NCBI GenBank assembly: GCA_024276195.1 | Contig: JAJRXR010000080.1 | Coordinates: forward strand, 1 to 45,558 | Length of the DNA: 45,558 bases | Direction: 5' to 3' | Source of the DNA: Planctomycetota bacterium | GTDB lineage: Bacteria; Planctomycetota; Phycisphaerae; Phycisphaerales; UBA1924 | Part shown: in pieces, positions 1 through 5,933 of the stretch | How positions within the stretch are numbered: the stretch's first letter is position 1 | How the letters are laid out: each line of letters opens with the position of its first letter | The notes under the pieces: model-generated | What the model was told of the DNA's origin: nothing | The model's input: the letters and a program-made list of their open reading frames with translations, nothing else | The model's database searches: none | Made by a program: the position numbers and the translations under genes

Positions 1-58
1 GCCGACCCGTCGGCCCCAGCCGAAACCGCGCGCAAAGCCGCTACGGCTCTCCTCCTCT

Positions 59-111
59 CCTCCCCCGCCCCAGCGGGGGAGGTGTCAAGCGCAGCGACGA
101 CGGAGGGGGTC
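59..111 (-). repeat. Dispersed repeat R1, copy A (inverted relative to copy B)
   Basis: A 53-base element starting with a perfect 10-bp hairpin (arms CCTCCCCCGC and GCGGGGGAGG, loop CCCA, positions 59-82) and running into a conserved tail to 111. The reverse complement recurs at 13922-13974 with about two mismatches, so this is a real dispersed repeat and not just GC skew. Confidence 0.8.
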
Positions 112-122
112 CGCCTCTTCCT

Positions 123-162
123 CCCTCTCCCCCCTGAAAAAAGTGCCGGGGCGCCGGGCTCC
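123..162 (-). repeat. Dispersed repeat R2, copy 1
   Basis: Begins CCCTCTCCCCCCTG and ends GCCGGGCTCC. Its reverse complement matches the element at 13786-13825 (GGAGCCCGGCG ... CAGGGGGAGAGGG). Related, more diverged copies are at 3656-3691 and within the ligA coding sequence at 13039-13075. Confidence 0.65.
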
Positions 163-302
163 AACCGCTCCTCTCCCTCTCCCCCAAAGAAATCTCTCCG
201 CGCCCTCCGCGTCCCTCCGCCGCCTTCGCGTACCTCTCTCCTAAACTCCCCACCTGACCATTCGCCACCTCACCACTCGCCTTCCCCAGATACCCTCTCT
301 CC

Positions 303-1160
303 ATGCTGCCAACCCTCATCTGGATCTTCGCGACCACCCTCGCCGCCCTGCTCGCCGCCGCCTTCCTCCTCCACGCGCTGCCCAAGGTCGGCCTCGCCGT
401 CCTCACGCGCTGGCTGGCGCACGCCCCGGGGCTCGACCTCGCCGTCGCGTACTTCACGGTCGCGCCGCAGGTCGTCGGGATCGTCATCGCGGTCAACGCG
501 CGGGGCGAGACCAACGCCTGGCTCGCCGCCGGTCTCGGGCTGCTCGCCGCCGTGCTCGCCCAGATCGCCGCCACCCTCCTCTGGGGCTGGGCGCACGAAC
601 TGGCCAACCCCAAAGCCAGGCGCGGCCCGCGCATCGTCGCGACCCTCAACCGCAACGTCGGGCGCTTCCGCAACCACTCGGCCGTCTGGTGGACCGCCTG
701 GGCCGTGCCCTTGTTTGCGATCGTCCGCATCGCCGAGTTGTTCATCTACCCGCCGCTGATCTGGCTGGTGAAGTTCCCGAGATACAAGCAGGGCGAGTGG
801 GTCAACATCAGCCGCCACAAGTTTGACGGGCTCGTCGGGCACGACCTGATCTGGTGCCTCTACTGCGACTGGATGACCGGCGTCTGGTCGCTCGGGACCG
901 AGATGCTGCGCAACGTCGAGAGCTTCTGGTGCCCCATCAAGTTCGACTCGACCAAAAAATGCGAGAACTGCACCCTCGACTTTCCCGACATCGACAACGG
1001 CTGGACCGACGCCGCCGGCGATATGAGCGACGTGGTGAAAGTCCTTGAGCAGAAGTACCCGAAAGAGCAGGCCACCAATGCGTGGTTTGGGCACCCGGTG
1101 CGCCTGACCCGCGAGGGGGCGGATCTTTCTGCAGCGGGGCGGAGCGACGTAAGCGAGTGA
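303..1160 (+). CDS. Conserved-looking multi-pass membrane protein with a cysteine-rich tail
   Basis: Function not recognised. The 285-residue product has about four hydrophobic segments (roughly residues 4-26, 43-64, 71-97 and 127-157), then a soluble tail with five cysteines. These are arranged as C185-x2-C188, C210 and C220-x2-C223 and lie in an aromatic-rich stretch (HDLIWCLYCDWMTGVWS). Paired CxxC motifs could bind zinc or iron or form disulfides; this is inference. The last ten residues look like weakly constrained tail. No clear ribosome-binding site precedes the ATG, and the upstream sequence is repeat-rich. A lipoprotein gene follows on the same strand after about 100 bases. Confidence 0.75.
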   Translation: MLPTLIWIFATTLAALLAAAFLLHALPKVGLAVLTRWLAHAPGLDLAVAYFTVAPQVVGIVIAVNARGETNAWLAAGLGLLAAVLAQIAATLLWGWAHELANPKARRGPRIVATLNRNVGRFRNHSAVWWTAWAVPLFAIVRIAELFIYPPLIWLVKFPRYKQGEWVNISRHKFDGLVGHDLIWCLYCDWMTGVWSLGTEMLRNVESFWCPIKFDSTKKCENCTLDFPDIDNGWTDAAGDMSDVVKVLEQKYPKEQATNAWFGHPVRLTREGADLSAAGRSDVSE

Positions 1161-1171
1161 CAGGCAATGTC

Positions 1172-1201
1172 TTGGAGAATCGGCCTAAGATTTTGTATCA
1201 G
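1172..1201 (+). promoter_or_regulatory. Possible sigma70-type promoter for the lipoprotein gene
   Basis: TTGGAG (1172-1177) and TATCAG (1196-1201) are separated by 18 bases in a locally AT-richer stretch between two genes. Transcription would start about 55 bases before the ATG at 1264. Moderate match only. Confidence 0.25.
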
Positions 1202-1263
1202 GATTTTCCATGAGGTTCGGGAAAACGGAAACGCCGGGATTCGAGTCCCGTACAAGGAAGACC

Positions 1264-1680
1264 ATGAACACCACACTCCGTACTGTCGCTGCTGCGGTTC
1301 TTTTCTCGGCTGTCCTCATAACCGGGTGCGTTGTCTCCGTAGGCAACCGGGGCTACTCGAAGCTGGATTCCGGAACCCGGCGCGTGGTCACCAAGGCCCA
1401 GTTCGACCAGGTTGTTGAGGCCAACAAGTCCGTCTATCTGGGCATGGACCAGCACGATGTGCTCGCGACCTACCCGGCGGACCTGCTCACCAAGTTCGAG
1501 ACCGGCTCCTACGACGGACGCGACCTCGAGGTCTGGCAGGTCCGGGCGGTTTCCCGCTCTGGCGGCAACAGCTTCCAGCGCTGGCTCTACTTCGTGGACG
1601 GCTCACTCGTCGAGATGGCACGATCCGAGGTGGACTACCGCGACGAGCCCGACACGCTCGAGCGTTGGCTGAGGAACTGA
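1264..1680 (+). CDS. Small predicted lipoprotein of unknown function
   Basis: A 138-residue product with a lipoprotein signal peptide: a short charged start, a hydrophobic stretch (residues 8-19) and the lipobox ITGC with C22 as the lipidated cysteine. The mature part is polar. It has a repeated-looking aromatic pattern (VWQVRAV, WLYFVDGSLVEMA) reminiscent of small envelope lipoproteins that restrain outer-membrane assembly, but I cannot assign a family. The start is fixed by AAGGAAG at 1254-1260, five bases upstream, and by the signal peptide; an upstream in-frame ATG at 1210 would bury the signal. It converges on the asparagine synthetase gene with 27 bases between stops. Confidence 0.75.
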   Translation: MNTTLRTVAAAVLFSAVLITGCVVSVGNRGYSKLDSGTRRVVTKAQFDQVVEANKSVYLGMDQHDVLATYPADLLTKFETGSYDGRDLEVWQVRAVSRSGGNSFQRWLYFVDGSLVEMARSEVDYRDEPDTLERWLRN

Positions 1681-1707
1681 CCGAGCGCCGGCGCCGATCG
1701 GTCCGGG

Positions 1708-3540
1708 CTAGCCCCACCAGCGCTCGCCCCAGAGGGCGATGTTGATCATGGGCCAGGCCATGTGCCAGGTCTGGGCGGGGTTGTGGTTCACGGCGGCGCG
1801 GGCCGCGTCGGTGAACAGCTCGCGGGCGAGGCTCGAGCGTTCGAGCGCGGGCAGATGGCCGTCGAGCCATCCCTGGAATGGGAGCGGGAAGCTGGCCTTG
1901 GGGCGCGACACGATCTGCTCGGGTAGATCGGGAGCGAACGCTTCGCGCAGGGCGAGCTTGGTGTGCGCTGGCGCGGCCAAGGTTGGCGGGGTGTACTTGC
2001 GTGACATCGGGAGGCGCTCGCACAGCGCGGCGATGCGGGCGTCGGCGAAGGGGGTTCGGCTCTCGACAGATTCGAGCATGGTCGCCGAGTCGAGTCGCTG
2101 GAGCAGGTTGGGCAGGTTCATGCGCCGGTGGAAGCGGAGATGATCTTGCAGACGGGCCTCACGCTCTGACTCACGCGGCATCTTGGAAGGGCGGGTCGCT
2201 TCGACCCAGGCGAACTCTTGCTGGTAGGCGTCGATGAGGGCGGAGTCGCTTTCGATGGCGCGCAGGGCGGGCTCGTTGAGGACGCCGGCCTTGGCGCTGG
2301 GGGGGATCCAGGCGTTGGCGAGGATGTGGAAGAGGCCCGGGTCGGTGGGCATGTGGGGGGCGGCGTTGATGTGCTCCCAGGCCTGGAGCATGGGGATCTC
2401 GTAGCCGCCCAGGAGCTCGTCGGCGCCCTCGCCCGAGAGCGCGACGACGTGCCCTTGTGCGCGCAGCGTGCGCGCGACCTCGTTGATGGCGACCTCGTTG
2501 GGGGTCGAGAGGGGCAGGCCCTGGCGGGCGATCATGTCGGGCCAGCGTTCGAGGAAGAGCTCGCGGGTGATGGGGGCTTCGGTGTGGGCGACGCCCAGAT
2601 GATTGGCGACGAGGCGGGCTGCGGGGAAGTCGTCGGAGTCGGCGCCGGTGTTCGGGGCTCCCGAGCAGTAGGTTCGCAGCGATGGGCAGTGCGGCGCTGC
2701 CGAGGCGACGATCGCGGAGCTGTCGAGCCCGCCCGAGAGCAGGCAGCAGGTCGGGACGTCGGCGCGGAGGTGCAGGCGGACCGAACGCATGACCTGTGAG
2801 CGGAGATCGTCGGCGGGGGATGGCGCCTGTGCGGCGAGGGTCTCCCAGAGATCGGACGAGGTTTCGCGCAGCGTGTCGGCGCGGAGGTCGATGGTGATGC
2901 GCTCGCCCGGGCGGAGGGAGCGGACGCCCTCGAAGAGGGTGCGCTCGCGGGTGACGGTGCGGATGGTCGTGAGGTAGGCGCTGACGCCCAGGATGTCCGG
3001 GCGGGCGCTGATGTGCGGGTGCGCGAGGATCGCGGGGATTTCGGAGGCGGCGACGGCGTGGGAGCGTCCGGCGATTTGGCCGGTCCAGAGGTAGAGCGGC
3101 TTGATACCGAGCGGATCGCGGGCGAGGGTGAGGGTTTGGTTTTTGGCGTCGTGGAAGGCGAGGGCGTACATGCCGCGGAAGCGCGGCAGGGCGTCGGCGC
3201 CCCAGGCGATGAGAGCCTGGAGGACGGTCTCGGTGTCACAGCTGGAGCGGAAGCGGACGCCCGAGCGTTCGAGCTCGGCGCGGAGGTCGGCGTCGTTGTA
3301 GAGCTCGCCGTTGTAGATGAGCGAGTAGCGGTCGTCGGGGCTGGACATGGGCTGGCGCCCGGCGGGGGTGGGGTCGATGACGCTCAGGCGGCGGTGGGCG
3401 AGCAGGACATTGGCGCGCCGGAGGAGGGTGGCGTCGTCGGGGCCTCGGTGGGCGAGGCGGTCGCGCATGGCGATGGCCTGGGCATCGGAGAGGTCAACGG
3501 GTGCGCCGGCGAGGGTCGCGATGGCGAGGATGCCGCACAT
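1708..3540 (-). CDS. asnB: Asparagine synthetase (glutamine-hydrolysing)
   Basis: Makes asparagine from aspartate, ATP and glutamine. The 610-residue product is within the AsnB range and has both halves. The N-terminal class II glutamine amidotransferase domain starts MCGI, with C2 the nucleophile after Met removal, and carries HRGPDD (31-36), YNGELYN (76-82) and CDTE (101-104). The C-terminal ATP-pyrophosphatase domain has SGGLDS at 269-274 and the later SGEGADELLGGY segment. The start is set by MCGI because the catalytic cysteine must be residue 2; the frame is open upstream only because it runs antisense through repeats and the next gene's tail. All key residues are present, so glutamine-dependent activity is expected. 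Related AsnB-like enzymes in sugar or peptide pathways cannot be excluded, but no such cluster surrounds it. Confidence 0.93.
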   Translation of the reverse strand: MCGILAIATLAGAPVDLSDAQAIAMRDRLAHRGPDDATLLRRANVLLAHRRLSVIDPTPAGRQPMSSPDDRYSLIYNGELYNDADLRAELERSGVRFRSSCDTETVLQALIAWGADALPRFRGMYALAFHDAKNQTLTLARDPLGIKPLYLWTGQIAGRSHAVAASEIPAILAHPHISARPDILGVSAYLTTIRTVTRERTLFEGVRSLRPGERITIDLRADTLRETSSDLWETLAAQAPSPADDLRSQVMRSVRLHLRADVPTCCLLSGGLDSSAIVASAAPHCPSLRTYCSGAPNTGADSDDFPAARLVANHLGVAHTEAPITRELFLERWPDMIARQGLPLSTPNEVAINEVARTLRAQGHVVALSGEGADELLGGYEIPMLQAWEHINAAPHMPTDPGLFHILANAWIPPSAKAGVLNEPALRAIESDSALIDAYQQEFAWVEATRPSKMPRESEREARLQDHLRFHRRMNLPNLLQRLDSATMLESVESRTPFADARIAALCERLPMSRKYTPPTLAAPAHTKLALREAFAPDLPEQIVSRPKASFPLPFQGWLDGHLPALERSSLARELFTDAARAAVNHNPAQTWHMAWPMINIALWGERWWG

Positions 3541-3600
3541 GGGCGGTGTATCGGCTCGGCGGGGGTGATCGGGGGAATCGCGGGAAGGGGAGAAGAGCGC

Positions 3601-3636
3601 GGAGATCACGGGCGGGACGCCCGTGCCACGAGGGGG
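3601..3636 (+). repeat. Dispersed hairpin repeat R3, copy 1
   Basis: The core at 3607-3625 is a 7-bp perfect hairpin, CACGGGC-GGGAC-GCCCGTG, preceded by GGAGAT and followed by CCACGAGGGGG. Near-identical copies in the same orientation are at 5879-5914 and 13869-13904. In one frame it reads HGRDARAT, a spurious peptide I recall as frequent in planctomycete gene predictions. This copy lies between the stop of a dockerin gene and the start of asnB. Confidence 0.85.
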
Positions 3637-3655
3637 AGGAGGGGGAGGAAGAAGA

Positions 3656-3691
3656 ACCCTCACCCCGGCGCTATCCCTGGGAGGGAGAGGG
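3656..3691 (+). repeat. Dispersed repeat R2, copy 2
   Basis: Reads ACCCTCACCCCGG ... CTGGGAGGGAGAGGG, the same family as the copy inside ligA (13039-13075). It lies about 12 bases downstream of the metalloprotease stop codon. Confidence 0.6.
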
Positions 3692-3703
3692 AGGGAGATC
3701 AGA

Positions 3704-5629
3704 TCATGGGCAGCCGGCGGCGAAGGCGGTGAGGAAGGCGAGGACATCGGAGAAGTCGAAGACGCCGAGCGGGGAGGAGAGATCGGCGGCGGGGTCCGAT
3801 GCGGCGAAGGCGCTGAGGAAGGCGATGACATCGGAGAAGTCGAGCGTGGCGAAGGGCTCGGCAAGGTCTGCCGGGGAGCAGCCGGCGCCCGCGATGGTGA
3901 GGGTCGCGGGGTCGGAGTCGGTGATGCCGCAGGGGGTGTTGGCGCGGCAGACGTAGACGCCCGCGTCGTCCTGGGAGACGTTGTTGAGGACGAGGGTGTC
4001 GGAGCCGAGGCCATCGAGGATGAACTGGCCGTCTTTCGCCCAGAAGAGCTGGGCGGCGGCGGCGGAGAAGTTCGCCGTGAACGTGACTGTGTCGCCTGGG
4101 TTGGCGAGCTGAGATTGCGGGCTGAGGACGAAGACGGGGCTGGTGATGGAGACGAGGGCGGGCTGGGAGGTAATGCTGAGGCAGTCGCTGGTGATGACGC
4201 AGTCGTAGAGGCCAGAGTCGGCGCTCTGGGCGTTGGGGATGTCGAGGGTTTCGGTGGTCGCGCCGGGGATGGGCAGGGCGTTGAAGCGCCACTGGAGGGA
4301 GATTGAGCCGGGGACGGACTCGAAGGCGCCGACGCTCAGGGAGAGGGTTGCGCCGGCGCAGATGTCGGTATCGAGGGGGTCGGCGGTGAGGGCGAAGGCG
4401 GTGCAGCCGAGGGAGGCGCGGTGGTCGGCCATGATCGAGCCGGTCTGGCGATGAGTCTCGGCGTTGTGGGCGGCTTGGGGGCTGCCGATGGGGACGCCGG
4501 TGACGCCGCCGCTGAACGTGACATCGGGGTTGGAGAAACGGGCGATGCGCGAGCCGCTGGAGGTGGCCATGATGGTGCGGCGGGTGGCGCCGCCTGAGAT
4601 GGTGAAGACGTGCCCGAAGGAGTAGGGGAACCAGCCGAAGTTGGTGACGGCGCGGTCATGGGAGCAGCCCATGGTGTGCCCGATTTCGTGGGGGAAGGTG
4701 AGGTTGCCGATGGCGCAGTTGCGGACGGAGACGGAGAAGGCGAGGTTGGCGTTGACGGGGTTGATGGAGGCGGCGGTGCCGCAGGCGTTGGAGGCGGAGT
4801 TGACGATCATGGCGATGTTGTCGGCGGCGACGGCGTTGCGGATGGTGACCGGGATCTCGTCCATGAAGCCATCGCTTGGGACGCGGAGGCGTTGGAGGTC
4901 GGTGCTGGTGTTGCCGCTCTCGGTGTAGCTGACTTCCTGGACGTGGACGAGGTTGAGGACGAGGTTGTTGATCTCGGAATCGAGGTAGTTCTGGTTGGTG
5001 AGGTCAACGGCGTTCTGGCAGAAGGCGATGGCGCCGTCGTGCCCGCCGAGGGTGTTGCGGACGGCGGGGGTGTAGACGATCATCTGATCGACGACGGAGA
5101 GGCCTCGGGGCGTCGGGGCGACGGGAAGATTCGGTCGCTGGAGGTTGGCCTCGTCAAGAGCGCAGGGAGCAAAGGCGGTGGGGTCGATCTCGATGAGATG
5201 GTGGAGGCGTTGGCCCTGGGCGCTGCGCATGCCGGTGGGCTCGATGACGAAGGTTCCGAGGTCGGGATGGTCGAGGCGGGCGGAGACGGCGTCAGCGACG
5301 ATGGTGATGACGGCCTGAGAATCGGGGCTGGAGTCGATGCGCGCGAAGACGCTGGTGGCGCCGTTGGGGCGGCGCTCGACGCGGTTGATGTTGAGCGCAG
5401 CGGGTAGCCCGAGCAGGTCGAGCTCGAGCGTGTCGCTGGCGGCGGTGCGGGCGGCGACGAGGGCGCGGTGGTCGATGGTGATGAGCGAGACGCGCCGGGC
5501 GGAGGGGAGGTCGGTCGCTGCAACCATCCTGCCCGAATCGGTGAAGATCGGCTCCTGCGCGGCGGCGGTCTGGACAGCGAAATGCAACGAGAAGGCGGCG
5601 ACGGCCAGCGCGGCGAGAGAGCGTCTCAT
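3704..5629 (-). CDS. Secreted zinc metalloprotease with Ig-like domains and C-terminal dockerin-like tag
   Basis: A 641-residue exported protein. Order: signal peptide (1-24, cleaving near TAAA-QE); a prodomain-like region (about 25-175); a metzincin-type catalytic domain with the full zinc motif HEIGHTMGCSHD at 314-325 (H314, H318, H324, catalytic E315) and a probable Met-turn at TIMATSS (M354). Two Ig-like domains follow (about 412-495 and 500-580, each with the paired Cys and DSGLYDC or DAGVYVC signature), then the dockerin-like tag from C584 to the GCP terminus. It resembles adamalysin-like reprolysins of secreted bacterial proteins; substrate unknown. The start is supported by GGAG five bases before the ATG. 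It is first of three tagged genes in a row on this strand and is followed by repeats R2 and R3. Confidence 0.9.
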   Translation of the reverse strand: MRRSLAALAVAAFSLHFAVQTAAAQEPIFTDSGRMVAATDLPSARRVSLITIDHRALVAARTAASDTLELDLLGLPAALNINRVERRPNGATSVFARIDSSPDSQAVITIVADAVSARLDHPDLGTFVIEPTGMRSAQGQRLHHLIEIDPTAFAPCALDEANLQRPNLPVAPTPRGLSVVDQMIVYTPAVRNTLGGHDGAIAFCQNAVDLTNQNYLDSEINNLVLNLVHVQEVSYTESGNTSTDLQRLRVPSDGFMDEIPVTIRNAVAADNIAMIVNSASNACGTAASINPVNANLAFSVSVRNCAIGNLTFPHEIGHTMGCSHDRAVTNFGWFPYSFGHVFTISGGATRRTIMATSSGSRIARFSNPDVTFSGGVTGVPIGSPQAAHNAETHRQTGSIMADHRASLGCTAFALTADPLDTDICAGATLSLSVGAFESVPGSISLQWRFNALPIPGATTETLDIPNAQSADSGLYDCVITSDCLSITSQPALVSITSPVFVLSPQSQLANPGDTVTFTANFSAAAAQLFWAKDGQFILDGLGSDTLVLNNVSQDDAGVYVCRANTPCGITDSDPATLTIAGAGCSPADLAEPFATLDFSDVIAFLSAFAASDPAADLSSPLGVFDFSDVLAFLTAFAAGCP

Positions 5630-5933
5630 GGCGGCTCCGGGTGTGAGAGCAGGGTCAGAATGGGCACAGCGTCCAGTGACGGACGCGAGGGGCGCTACGC
5701 AAGCGGCAAGGCGCCGGTTCCGGGAGGGAGGGGTGGGTTGGCGGGCGGTGGTTCTCTTCGGGAGTCACTCTTCACTCGTTGGAGGTAGCGAAGCACAGCT
5801 TGCCGCAGAGCCGGTCAAGCTGTGGCGCCGGTCGGAGGGCGCGGAGTAAAGAGAAAGAAGAAGGAGAAGAGAGGGGGCGGAGATCACGGGCGGGACGCCC
5901 GTGCCACGAGGGGGGAGAGGGAGGAAGATCAGA
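5630..5933. other. Intergenic region between two dockerin-tagged genes
   Basis: About 300 bases with no gene. It holds the presumed upstream region of the protease gene (minus strand), a purine-rich stretch from about 5840, and repeat R3 copy 2 (5879-5914) close to the stop of the beta-propeller gene. Confidence 0.6.
5879..5914 (+). repeat. Dispersed hairpin repeat R3, copy 2
   Basis: Core hairpin at 5885-5903 (CACGGGC-GGGAC-GCCCGTG), identical in the core to copies at 3607-3625 and 13875-13893. As with copy 1, it lies just downstream of a dockerin gene's stop codon, with the same purine-rich linker ending GATCAGATCA next to the stop. Confidence 0.85.

Larger units (their letters stand above)
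1..302. other. Repeat-rich intergenic region at the left edge
   Basis: No convincing gene is seen. The open frames on both strands are the low-complexity Pro/Ser/Arg type expected from GC-rich repeats. The stretch holds one copy each of two dispersed repeats (59-111 and 123-162), followed by pyrimidine-rich sequence up to the start codon at 303. The first 60 bases could include the tail of a gene outside the window; no frame can be chosen. Confidence 0.6.

Noticed and set aside
1-302. Coding continuation of an upstream gene into the window.
   Set aside because: All frames are open through the repeats and none has recognisable protein features, so no call is justified.
1230-1255. Sequence resembling a tRNA T-arm (CGGGATTCGAGTCCCG).
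   Set aside because: The loop is six bases with a five-bp stem or eight with a four-bp stem, not seven, and no acceptor, D or anticodon arm can be built around it.
3541-4014. Possible N-terminal extension of asparagine synthetase.
   Set aside because: The catalytic cysteine must follow the initiator Met directly (MCGI at 3540); the upstream part lies out of frame over the dockerin segment of the next gene.
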